This document shows, piece after piece, positions 54,620 through 64,000 of a stretch of DNA of 64,000 nt. Source of the DNA: DATLED01 sp963750255 (lineage in GTDB: Bacteria > Actinomycetota > Acidimicrobiia > Acidimicrobiales > CADCTF01); the NCBI GenBank assembly GCA_963750255.1, contig CAVVPZ010000008.1, positions 310,001 to 374,000 on the forward strand, given 5' to 3'. The notes below the pieces were generated by a model, which ran no database searches, was not told the origin of the DNA, and saw only the letters and a list, made by a program, of their open reading frames with translations. Position 1 is the first letter of the stretch. The number at the start of each line of letters is the position of its first letter. The position numbers and the translations under genes were made by a program.

Positions 54620-54653
54620 GACGAGGCCCCACCTTCACGGGTGGGGCCTCGTC
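54620..54653 (+). terminator. Strong intrinsic terminator hairpin
   Basis: GACGAGGCCCCACC (54620-54633) pairs perfectly with GGTGGGGCCTCGTC (54640-54653), loop TTCACG. It closes the structured RNA and separates it from the next gene. Confidence 0.8.
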
Positions 54654-54683
54654 GCGTGCCAACCCGCCGGTAGTGTGTCGGCC

Positions 54684-54896
54684 GTGAGCAGGCCCGTCCG
54701 TTTCGAGCACTACCAGCACCTCGGCGACAAGCGATCCCAGATCGTGCACGACCTCGACAACATCGCCGAGGCGTGCGACCTCGATGACCTTCTGGCTTCC
54801 GAGCAGTTCTTGGCCATCTCGCCCGACTCCGTGGCCGAGGCTCGCAACCGCGGCTTCCGGCCCTGCCGCCACTGCATCACGTCGCTTCGCGACTGA
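54684..54896 (+). CDS. Small protein with C-terminal C-x2-C motif
   Basis: 70 residues from GTG 54684. Hydrophilic and helical (FEHYQHLGDKRSQIVHDLDN) with a C-terminal EARNRGFRPCRHCITSLRD. The FRPCRHC string resembles the metal-binding end of Ada-type N-terminal domains, but the rest does not match. Function unknown. Confidence 0.65.
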   Translation: MSRPVRFEHYQHLGDKRSQIVHDLDNIAEACDLDDLLASEQFLAISPDSVAEARNRGFRPCRHCITSLRD

Positions 54897-54950
54897 GTCG
54901 CGGCGGGCGCGCCGATGGCGCGCGGCCCGGGCGGTACGGTGAACGGGGCC

Positions 54951-55703
54951 ATGGAAGAACGCATCGACTCCGACGGGTTGCAGCTCTGGGCGCACACCGG
55001 TCGGGCTCGACGGTCGGGTCCGAGCGGACGCCGTCGAGGCCTGGTCCTCGCCCACGGCTTCCCGACCGGCCCCCGTTGGTCGGAGTCCTCCGGTCGCACC
55101 TATCCCGAGTTCGCAGACCGGCTGGCTGCTGCCGCCGACTGGACGGTGCTGGCCTTCAACTTTCGCGGGACCGGTCAATCCGAAGGCGACTTCACGATGG
55201 CGGGATGGCTCCGAGATCTCGAAGCCGCCATCAGCTACCTCACGGAGACCGAGGGCGTCGAAGGAGTCTGGCTGGCCGGCTTCCGCACCGGTGGCGCCTT
55301 GGCCATCTGCGCGGCGGCGGCCGACCCCCGGGTCCGCGGGCTCGCCACTTTCGGCTCGCCAGCCGACTTCGACGACTGGGTGGCTGACGCGAGGCGCTTC
55401 GCTCAGACCGCCCGCGACCTGGGTGTGATCAGAACACCCGGCTTCCCCAAGGACCCAGCGTCATGGGCTCAGGAACTCAAGGAGATCCGGGCCATCGCCT
55501 GCGTCGCCGACATCAGCCCCCGTCCGTTGATGATCGTGCACGGCTCGATCGACGACGTCGTCCCCCTGTCGGACGCGCGGGCCCTGGCTGACACCGCGGC
55601 GACGGCCGAGTTGCGGGTCATCACCGGAGCCGGTCACCGTCTTCGGCACGATCCCCGCGCCGTGGCCGTCCTCCTCGGTTGGATGGACCGCCAAGCCATC
55701 TGA
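54951..55703 (+). CDS. Alpha/beta hydrolase-like protein lacking the nucleophile serine
   Basis: 250 residues, ATG 54951. RRGLVLAHGFPTGPRWSESS gives the oxyanion strand and VLAFNFRGTGQSEGDFTMAG the next. The nucleophile elbow reads VWLAGFRTGGALAICAAA, with Arg where related proteins have Ser (GFSTGG). The acid (VHGSIDDVVPLSDA) and the His (ITGAGHRLRHDP) are intact. AGC to CGC is a single base change, so either the protein is a non-enzymatic relative or the base is wrong. Confidence 0.82.
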   Translation: MEERIDSDGLQLWAHTGRARRSGPSGRRRGLVLAHGFPTGPRWSESSGRTYPEFADRLAAAADWTVLAFNFRGTGQSEGDFTMAGWLRDLEAAISYLTETEGVEGVWLAGFRTGGALAICAAAADPRVRGLATFGSPADFDDWVADARRFAQTARDLGVIRTPGFPKDPASWAQELKEIRAIACVADISPRPLMIVHGSIDDVVPLSDARALADTAATAELRVITGAGHRLRHDPRAVAVLLGWMDRQAI

Positions 55704-55712
55704 AACCCGCCG

Positions 55713-56345
55713 CTACCAGGCCGAGTCGATCACCGATCGCAGTGCGGCCGCCGCCTGGTCCGGCCGGGCGGCTTCGGTGAGGTAGCGGACGACGACGAAC
55801 CGGCGGGCGCCGGCTTCGAGCATGTCGGGCAAGGTCTCAGGGGTCACGCCGCCGGTCACGAAGAACGGCCGCCCGCCGCCGGCCGCAGCGTGGCGGAGAA
55901 GTCCCAGCCCGGTGCCGGGCCGGCCCGCCTTGGTGGGCGTCTCGTGGACGGGGCCGGTGCTGACGTAGTCAACCGGTTCGCCCCCGGCGGCGTCGAGCTC
56001 GTGCGGGGCGTGGGTCGAAAAGCCGACGATGGCGTCGGGTCCGAGCAACCGGCGGGCGAGCGTCGGAGGGGCGTCGTCCTGGCCCACGTGGACGCCGTCG
56101 GCCCCGACCTCGAGGGCGAGGTCGGGTCGATCGTTGAGCACGAACGGCACGCCGGCGTTCTCGCACACCTGTTGCACCACGACGGCCCGGGTCATCAGCG
56201 GACGAGCGTCGAGCGTCTTGTCTCGAAGTTGGACGATGTCGACTCCGCCGTCGATACAGGCAGCCACGAAGTCGCGGAGGTCGGGCCGATCGGGGGTGCA
56301 GAGGTAGAGACGGCGAACCGAGAGATCGCGCCGCGCCTCAGCCAC
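55713..56345 (-). CDS. thiE: Thiamine-phosphate synthase ThiE
   Basis: 210 residues, ATG 56345. Joins HMP-PP and thiazole phosphate to thiamine phosphate. TIM-barrel motifs: VDIVQLRDKTLDARPLMTRA, FVLNDRPDLALEVGADGVHV, GQDDAPP, VGFSTHAPHEL, STGPVHETPTKAGRPGTG and FFVTGGVTPETLPDML. It overlaps the end of thiS by 8 bases. The thiazole synthase genes thiG and thiO are not adjacent, unlike the usual actinobacterial cluster. Confidence 0.92.
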   Translation of the reverse strand: MAEARRDLSVRRLYLCTPDRPDLRDFVAACIDGGVDIVQLRDKTLDARPLMTRAVVVQQVCENAGVPFVLNDRPDLALEVGADGVHVGQDDAPPTLARRLLGPDAIVGFSTHAPHELDAAGGEPVDYVSTGPVHETPTKAGRPGTGLGLLRHAAAGGGRPFFVTGGVTPETLPDMLEAGARRFVVVRYLTEAARPDQAAAALRSVIDSAW

Positions 56346-56538
56346 CGGCCACGGCTTTCACGACCTCGAGACGGTCACCCGCCGAGAGCACGGTGTCGCC
56401 GACCGCCGAGCGGGGCACGGGCTCGCCGTTGTGTTCGACAACGACCAAGCGCCGGGTGAGGCCGAGTTGGTCGAGCAGGCCGGCCAGGTCCGTGCCGTCC
56501 GGAGTCTCGACTTCGTCGCCGTTCACGGTCACGCGCAC
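56338..56538 (-). CDS. thiS: Sulfur carrier protein ThiS
   Basis: 66 residues from GTG 56538. A ubiquitin-like fold (VTVNGDEVETPDGTDLAGLL, VVVEHNGEPVPRS) ending in the AVAGG tail that is adenylated and thiocarboxylated. It supplies sulfur for thiazole formation. I see no THI-box (TPP riboswitch) in the 9-base gap upstream, so it may be read from the preceding gene's transcript. Confidence 0.9.
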   Translation of the reverse strand: MRVTVNGDEVETPDGTDLAGLLDQLGLTRRLVVVEHNGEPVPRSAVGDTVLSAGDRLEVVKAVAGG

Positions 56539-56547
56539 GTCGGCAAG

Positions 56548-58026
56548 CTACCCGGGCGCGTCGATGGCGACGACGGCGGTCACGTCGTCGACCGGCGAAC
56601 GGAGCACGCCGCCGTCGCTTCCGCCGATGGCGGCGGCCAGCCGCCCGTCGGGCGTGATCCAGAACACACTGCTGTCACCGGCGATCGCCAGCGTGTTCGG
56701 GCGTGTGGGCACTCTCGGCCCGCCCAGGGCTCGGATCGTCACCGCCGGCCGGAGCCGGATCTCGAGGACGGAAGCAACGTTGCCGGCCACGGGACCGGCA
56801 GCGATCACGAGACGATCGCCGGCCTGGCCCAAGACGGCGTTGGCGGCGTCGGTCCGGGGCAGGTCGACGTCGATGGTGTCGTCGGCCGGAGCGAGCGCGT
56901 GGACCGTCAACCGAGGGGGACCGGAGTCGGGTTGCACTGCCACCGCCGTCGCCGAGGCAGTGACGAACCGGGCCTGTTCGGCCAGCCGCCGCACCGGGGT
57001 GCCGCGGTCTCGGTCCACGAGGTCGATGGCACCACCGCGCACGACCACCAGACCCTCGTTGGTGTCGGCCACGAGCCGCGCACCGACGGAGAGCTCGAGT
57101 GCTGCAGAGCGTTCGTCGTCGGGGAGCGTGATGAGTCGGACTCGGCTTCCGGCGACGATCCAGATGCCCGAACCGTCCCGTGCCGCCACGGCTGCATCGC
57201 CATCCCACGCCGGCGCAGGCTGATCGGCGTCGAGTGGGTAGGCGGTCACCATGCCGCCGCCGGCGACAATGGTCCAACGACCGACCGCCAGCAGGGAGTC
57301 GGGCGCGTATCCGAGGGCGCGGACTGTCGGCGTCCCCGAGTTGAGGTCGAAGGTGACCAGCTCGTTGTCGCTCGTGACGACCGACAGGCGAGTGGTGGGA
57401 CGCGACCCGGTCAAGTGGTCGAGTCCTGCCGTCAACGCCACCGGCGGACGGTGGCTCCGGTCGAGTCCATATCGGTCGAGCGCAGCGCCGAGATCTCGTT
57501 CGACCTCGGCCAGGGGGGTGTCGCCCATCACGCGGCGTTGGGGAGTCAGCTGGAACCTACGGAATCGGAGGGCAGCGATCATTCGGTCCCGCAAGTCGGC
57601 GATCCGGTGGTCGAGGACGGGAGTGGCCGCCAATCGCGCTTCGACCGACCCGAGGCGAAGTGCCGCCTCGTCACCGATGGCCCCGAGTGCCGCCTCGCGT
57701 TCGAGGCGATCGATGACGGGACGCTGGTCGAGAATGACGAGCATGCGCCCGTCAGCCGCGGCGCGTCCGGCGTCGACGGCCATGGCCTCGGACCAAGCGC
57801 GTTCGATGCGCCGCAAGTCGCGAATGGCCAGGGCAAAGTACGCGGCGGCGAGCGCGCAGGCGATGCTGGCCGCCGCCAGTGTTAGCGCCGCGGCCCGGCG
57901 CCGTCTCAGTCCGGTGGGCCGAGCCGAAACCGTGCGCGAAGACGCGTCGACGACGGCCTGCCCGGTGTCAGGATCAAGGACGTCGAGATCGGGCCTGACG
58001 GGGGGCGAACGGCGGCCGCGAGCCAA
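56548..58026 (-). CDS. Membrane-anchored beta-propeller-like protein of unknown function
   Basis: 492 residues from TTG 58026. A cytoplasmic N-terminus (about 1-45), one transmembrane helix (ALTLAAASIACALAAAYFAL) and a helical extracytoplasmic section (about 70-190) are followed by a long beta-repeat region (about 210-485) with strands such as LSVVTSDNELVTFDLNSGTP, LVVVRGGAIDLVDRDRGTPV and VLEIRLRPAVTIRALGG, resembling a WD40/quinoprotein-type propeller. No catalytic motif seen. Confidence 0.75.
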   Translation of the reverse strand: MARGRRSPPVRPDLDVLDPDTGQAVVDASSRTVSARPTGLRRRRAAALTLAAASIACALAAAYFALAIRDLRRIERAWSEAMAVDAGRAAADGRMLVILDQRPVIDRLEREAALGAIGDEAALRLGSVEARLAATPVLDHRIADLRDRMIAALRFRRFQLTPQRRVMGDTPLAEVERDLGAALDRYGLDRSHRPPVALTAGLDHLTGSRPTTRLSVVTSDNELVTFDLNSGTPTVRALGYAPDSLLAVGRWTIVAGGGMVTAYPLDADQPAPAWDGDAAVAARDGSGIWIVAGSRVRLITLPDDERSAALELSVGARLVADTNEGLVVVRGGAIDLVDRDRGTPVRRLAEQARFVTASATAVAVQPDSGPPRLTVHALAPADDTIDVDLPRTDAANAVLGQAGDRLVIAAGPVAGNVASVLEIRLRPAVTIRALGGPRVPTRPNTLAIAGDSSVFWITPDGRLAAAIGGSDGGVLRSPVDDVTAVVAIDAPG

Positions 58027-58029
58027 CGC

Positions 58030-58623
58030 CTACCCCTTCGCTTCGGCCGTCGCTTTCGCCTTGGCCTTCATCTCGGACTTGAACGCCCGGACCTGCTTGA
58101 GGGCTTGTGGCCCGTCGATGTCGGCGACCGAGCGGAAGGAACCGGCCTTGCCATAGTCGCCCGCCGCCTTCTGCCACCCTGCCGGCGCCGCTCCCAACCG
58201 CTTGCCCAGGAGTGCGACGAAGATCTTGGCCTTCTGCTCACCGAAGCCGGGCATGGCCTTCATCCGGGCCAAGAGGTCGTCGCCGTCCTTGGCCGTCGCC
58301 CACACGTTGTCGGCGCGCCCGTCGTATTCCTCGACGACGTGTCGGCACACCTCTTGCACTCGCTTGGCCATCGATGCAGGAAAGCGATGCAGGGCCGGCG
58401 TCTCGGCGAACAGAGCGACGAGGTCGTCGGTCTTCATCGTTGCGATCGCTTCGGCGCCGAGGTCCTCGCCCAACCGCTCTTGGAGGACCAGGGGACCGCG
58501 AAACGCCTTCTCCAGCGGGATCTGCTGGTCGAGCACCATCCCGATCAACAGGGCGAGGGGATCGCGTTCAAGGAGGCGGTCGGCAGCCTCGTCGCCGGAG
58601 AATGGAAGCTTCAGGCCGGTCAT
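58030..58623 (-). CDS. HhH-GPD type base-excision DNA repair protein
   Basis: 197 residues, ATG 58623. LLIGMVLDQQIPLEKAFRGP and a helix-hairpin-helix MKAMPGFGEQKAKIFVALLG define the HhH-GPD superfamily (the actinobacterial family I know as TIGR03252). There is no Fe-S cysteine loop. The C-terminus is a Lys/Ala-rich tail (EMKAKAKATAEAKG). The lesion specificity is unknown. A second glycosylase besides MutY in this window. Confidence 0.85.
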   Translation of the reverse strand: MTGLKLPFSGDEAADRLLERDPLALLIGMVLDQQIPLEKAFRGPLVLQERLGEDLGAEAIATMKTDDLVALFAETPALHRFPASMAKRVQEVCRHVVEEYDGRADNVWATAKDGDDLLARMKAMPGFGEQKAKIFVALLGKRLGAAPAGWQKAAGDYGKAGSFRSVADIDGPQALKQVRAFKSEMKAKAKATAEAKG

Positions 58624-58648
58624 GGGCCGACGATACCGCCGCCTCGCC

Positions 58649-61339
<2,691 letters not shown>

Positions 61340-61383
61340 GAGTTCAGGCTAGGTCCGCCCCGGCAGTTGTGGAACCGGTGGGT

Positions 61384-62277
61384 TCAGCCTGACGACAGCC
61401 GGTCGAGCAAGTGCTCGTTTCGGAGCCGCTCTCGCTCGAGGTCGCCGATGAGTTCGTGTTGCCAGGAGACAGCGTGCCGGAGCTCAGCGGCCAGTGCCCG
61501 CTCCTCGAAGAGCGATGTGACGACACGAGCGAGCTGCTCGAGGCCGGCGACCTGCTCGTCGGTGAGCGTACGGATCTCATCGTCGAACACGCAGATCGTG
61601 CCCACGGTGTGGCGCACTGGCGCGACGAGCGGCGCGGCGGCGTAGAGGCGAACGGCGCCGAGCTCGCCGTTCACGTAGGGGTTGTCGCGGTAACGCTCGT
61701 CCTTGCTGGAGTCGGCCACGTTGACCGTCTGTCCATGCCGCACCGCCAGCGCACACATCGCGTGCTCACGGGGAACTTCGAAGCCGCGAAAGCCAAACGT
61801 TGCCGCCGGCCACTGCCGTTCGGCGTCGATGAGGTTGATGACCGCCGTCTTCGAGCCCGTGATCATCGCCGCCAGCCGGACGACCGCTTGGAGGTCATCG
61901 GCCGGCGGTTGGTCGAGCACGCGGTAGCGGCGAAGGGCAGCGAGACGGCCTTCCTCGTCGTCAGACACGACATAGGGGAGCGTCCGGCCATCGGTGGCAG
62001 CGCCACTGGCGGGATCGTTGGCCGAGTCGTCGGGGTCGAAGTTCTGCTGGAGGTCGGCGATCACCTCGGCGGGCAGCCCGCGGGCGATGCCGAACACAGC
62101 GTCGTCGACCCGGGCCATACCCCGTTCGGCCATCTCGAGCAGTTCGTTGCGGCGCTCCTCGTCGAGTCGGTCCCACCGCAGCCGCACCATGCGGGCCGCC
62201 CCGGCCGCGATGCCGATGGCGCCCCGAAGGTTGTGGGCCACGAGGGACAGGGTGGCGTCGTCGAGGTCGTCGGCCAT
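61384..62277 (-). CDS. GAF-domain sensor protein with HisKA-like N-terminus
   Basis: 297 residues, ATG 62277. Residues 1-70 resemble a histidine-kinase dimerisation segment (LSLVAHNLRGAIGIAAGAAR has an H-N-L-R pattern), yet no HATPase domain follows. Residues about 105-265 are a GAF domain of the DEEGRLAALRRYRVLDQPP, INLIDAERQWPAATFGFRG, REHAMCALAV type found in redox- and light-linked sensors. The C-terminus is a coiled coil (LEERALAAELRHAVSWQHEL). Signal and output are unknown. Divergent from the RNase H gene. Confidence 0.8.
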   Translation of the reverse strand: MADDLDDATLSLVAHNLRGAIGIAAGAARMVRLRWDRLDEERRNELLEMAERGMARVDDAVFGIARGLPAEVIADLQQNFDPDDSANDPASGAATDGRTLPYVVSDDEEGRLAALRRYRVLDQPPADDLQAVVRLAAMITGSKTAVINLIDAERQWPAATFGFRGFEVPREHAMCALAVRHGQTVNVADSSKDERYRDNPYVNGELGAVRLYAAAPLVAPVRHTVGTICVFDDEIRTLTDEQVAGLEQLARVVTSLFEERALAAELRHAVSWQHELIGDLERERLRNEHLLDRLSSG

Positions 62278-62291
62278 CTTGGGAGCAGACT

Positions 62292-63332
62292 ATGGGAGCG
62301 GCGATAGCTTCGGCGATCATGACGACGGTCTTCACTGACGGGGCTTGCTCGGGCAATCCCGGGCCGGGAGGGTGGGCCTGGGCCGTGCCCGACGGCCGTT
62401 TCGCCAGCGGCGCCGAGGCTCGTTCGACCAACCAGCGCATGGAGATCTATGCCGTTCTCGACGCGGTCCGGACCATCGAGGGACCCATCGAGATCGTCAG
62501 CGATTCGACCTACGTCGTGCACTGCTTTCGCGACCGATGGTGGGAGGGATGGCTTCGCCGCGGATGGGTCAATTCGGCCAAGAAGCCCGTGGCCAACCGA
62601 GACTTGTGGGAGCCGCTGATCGATCTGTATCGACTCGATCCGCGGCGGTTGCGGTTCCGCTGGGTCAAAGGTCACAGCGGTGATCCGATGAACGATCTCG
62701 TCGACAGGTTGGCCGTCGAGGCGGCCCTGACACAGACGCAACGGCAGGGCGACAGACCTCCCACCGAGGTCGGCCCGGCCGACGTTGTGCCCGCAGCGAA
62801 GGCCGCTGCGCCGCCGCCCGTTGTTCCCGTCCCGGACGGTCGCCGAGTCGTGGTCATCGGCCACCGTCCCCCGGCACTCGGCGGCTACGACGACAACCTC
62901 TTGACCGCCGAGTTACGCAGGCGGATCACCGAGGGCCTGGCGGCGAAGCGAGCGCTGCATCCGGACCTCATCGTCCTCACCGGGCTGGGCTTGGGCGCCG
63001 AGCAGATAGGCGCCGAGGCTGCCATGGCGGCCGATGTCCCGTTCGTGGCCGTACTCGCGTATCCCGATCCCGACCGTGTCTGGCCACCGGCGTCGGCCGA
63101 GCGGTACCGCACGCTGCTCGCCGCCGCCGATGACGTCGTCGTGATGCAGCGTGAGTCGCCGACCACGAAGCAGAAAGCCGGCGCCGCCCTGGCCCGGCGG
63201 GACGACTGGTTGTTCCGGGTGGCCGACGAGGCGGTGGCGGTTTGGGATGGCGAGGATCGTGCCGTCGGCCTCCTCGTTCGCTCTCTCCACGACCGGGTGG
63301 GCGAGGACGACGTCTGGGTGCTGGCGCCCTGA
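62292..63332 (+). CDS. RNase HI fused to SLOG (YpsA/DUF1273-like) domain
   Basis: 346 residues; ATG 62292 has GGGAG about 6 bases upstream, ATG 62319 is the alternative. Residues 10-150 are RNase HI: TVFTDGACSGNPGPGGWAWA, NQRMEIYAVLDAV, IVSDSTYVVHCF and RWVKGHSGDPMNDLVDRLA supply the D-E-D-D catalytic set. A Pro/Ala linker (about 160-180) leads to a Rossmann-like SLOG domain: RVVVIGHRPPALGGYDDNLL, LIVLTGLGLGAEQIGAEAAM, YPDPDRVWPPASAERYRTLL. SLOG proteins bind nucleotide-derived ligands, so the fusion couples RNA:DNA hybrid cleavage with a possible nucleotide sensor. Confidence 0.88.
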   Translation: MGAAIASAIMTTVFTDGACSGNPGPGGWAWAVPDGRFASGAEARSTNQRMEIYAVLDAVRTIEGPIEIVSDSTYVVHCFRDRWWEGWLRRGWVNSAKKPVANRDLWEPLIDLYRLDPRRLRFRWVKGHSGDPMNDLVDRLAVEAALTQTQRQGDRPPTEVGPADVVPAAKAAAPPPVVPVPDGRRVVVIGHRPPALGGYDDNLLTAELRRRITEGLAAKRALHPDLIVLTGLGLGAEQIGAEAAMAADVPFVAVLAYPDPDRVWPPASAERYRTLLAAADDVVVMQRESPTTKQKAGAALARRDDWLFRVADEAVAVWDGEDRAVGLLVRSLHDRVGEDDVWVLAP

Positions 63333-64000
63333 GCAGCTACGTCGGCGTCGACTCGGGCGGCACGTTCACCGACGCGGTGGCCGACGACGGTCGGGTGAGC
63401 AAAGTGCTCTCGGACCGGGCCGACCCGTCGCGGGCGGTGGCCGACGCACTCGACTCGCTCGGTGGCGCCGCCGCGCTCCACCACGGAACGACGGTGGCCA
63501 CCAACGCCCTTCTCGAACGTCGCGGCGGACGCGTCGCGTTGGTGACGACGCGGGGGTTCGCCGACGTGATCGAGATCGGACGCCAGAACCGCCCGTCGCT
63601 CTACGACCCGTTCGCTGATCGGCCCGCGCCGTTGGTGCCACGGTCACTCCGCTTCGAGGTCGGCGGCCGTCTCGATGAGCGGGGAGTCGAGATCGAGCCC
63701 TTCGATCCGTCGTCGGTGCCGCTCATCCCCGACGACGTCGACGTCGTCGCCGTCTGTCTCCTTCACGCCGACCTCTCGTCGCGTCACGAGCGGGCCGTCG
63801 CCGAGGTGTTGCGGGCCCGCGGCTTCGACGTCACCTGTAGCTCTGAGGTCGCTCCCGAGTTCCGTGAGTTCGAACGCACTGTGACGACCGTGATCAACGC
63901 GTATCTACGGCCCCCGTGTCGCGACTACCTGGCCCGACTGACGCCGCTGGCCGACAAGGTCTCGGTCCTCACGTCGGCGGGCGGTCTCACCCCGGTCGCG
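63329..64000 (+). CDS. Hydantoinase A/oxoprolinase family protein (5' part only)
   Basis: About 224 residues visible; continues past the window. SSYVGVDSGGTFTDAVADD, LHHGTTVATNALLERRGGRV, IGRQNRPSLYDPFADRP and EVAPEFREFERTVTTVINAY are the HyuA ATPase-fold signatures. No ATG, GTG or TTG lies in frame before SSYVG; CTG 63329, overlapping the RNase H stop as CTGA, is the likely start. It would work with a HyuB subunit on hydantoins, oxoproline or acetone-like substrates. Confidence 0.88.
   Translation, partial: MSSYVGVDSGGTFTDAVADDGRVSKVLSDRADPSRAVADALDSLGGAAALHHGTTVATNALLERRGGRVALVTTRGFADVIEIGRQNRPSLYDPFADRPAPLVPRSLRFEVGGRLDERGVEIEPFDPSSVPLIPDDVDVVAVCLLHADLSSRHERAVAEVLRARGFDVTCSSEVAPEFREFERTVTTVINAYLRPPCRDYLARLTPLADKVSVLTSAGGLTPVA

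Larger units (their letters stand above)
54430..54653 (+). ncRNA. Structured RNA / leader element with sequestered ribosome-binding site
   Basis: About 220 nt, part of a gene-free stretch from 54376 to 54683. It has a near-perfect Shine-Dalgarno AAAGGAGGTGG (54439-54449), a short reading frame (next entry), a complementary segment GGACCACCT (54511-54519) able to pair with AGGTGGTCC (54444-54452), local hairpins (TGGGT...ACCCA about 54519-54534) and a strong terminator hairpin at its end. No larger gene uses the ribosome-binding site. Confidence 0.55.

Overview
The window is dense, GC-rich (roughly two thirds G+C by eye) actinobacterial chromosome. Gene content points to an uncultured member of the class Acidimicrobiia or a close relative: actinobacterial MutY without a C-terminal MutT-like domain, WS/DGAT acyltransferase, several acyl-CoA dehydrogenases, homodimeric pyruvate dehydrogenase E1, an L,D-transpeptidase lipoprotein, a SUF-only Fe-S pathway with SufU, and abundant GTG/TTG starts. 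Neighbouring genes commonly share 4-base ATGA/GTGA overlaps. I see no rRNA, tRNA, phage, transposase or CRISPR array.

Layout. 1-5.7 kb: acyl-CoA metabolism (two acyl-CoA dehydrogenases, a MaoC-like hydratase), a methyltransferase, a PilZ protein, an SGNH hydrolase and MutY. 5.7-8.6 kb (minus): a three-gene operon of alpha/beta hydrolase, thioredoxin-domain protein and a UGSC-family selenoprotein whose in-frame TGA is followed by a SECIS-like hairpin. 8.6-12.6 kb: PilT, an MBL-fold hydrolase, a flavin reductase, an RmlC-like epimerase, and a DUF4395 + membrane thioredoxin pair. 12.6-16.7 kb: HerA-like ATPase, divergent FtsH and a Cys-cluster protein. 16.7-25.4 kb: oligopeptidase B, gamma-carbonic anhydrase, an SMC/YhaN-like protein with a degenerate P-loop, and a heterodimeric ABC exporter. 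25.9-31.8 kb: a SUF operon (sufB, Bax-inhibitor-like, small Cys protein, phzF-like, sufD, Rieske, sufC). 31.8-38.5 kb: WS/DGAT, L,D-transpeptidase, an MFS exporter and a lyase-like/glycosyltransferase fusion, ferredoxin. 38.5-41.1 kb (minus): a second sufC with sufS and sufU. 41-49 kb: glycogen-debranching-type glucosidase, M3 oligopeptidase, a DUF559-type protein bracketed by 56-bp repeats, DinB-like protein, nitroreductase, MBL hydrolase. 49-54.4 kb: a VapBC-like toxin-antitoxin pair, acyl-CoA dehydrogenase, glycosyltransferase and membrane proteins. 54.4-54.65 kb: a structured non-coding or leader-peptide element. 55-64 kb: alpha/beta hydrolase-like protein lacking its nucleophile, ThiS/ThiE, an HhH-GPD glycosylase, AceE, a GAF protein, an RNase HI-SLOG fusion and the start of a hydantoinase A.

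The two SUF blocks together supply sulfur mobilisation (SufS/SufU) and scaffold (SufB/C/D) for the many Fe-S and redox proteins encoded nearby (MutY, Rieske, ferredoxin). Thiol/selenol redox is a recurrent theme (selenoprotein operon, two thioredoxin-fold proteins, DUF4395).

A caution: at least 17 otherwise well-conserved genes or gene segments are broken by single-base indels (about one per 3-4 kb, mostly insertions). This looks like consensus error in a long-read or poorly polished assembly rather than decay, so frameshifted genes are annotated here as single CDS spans.
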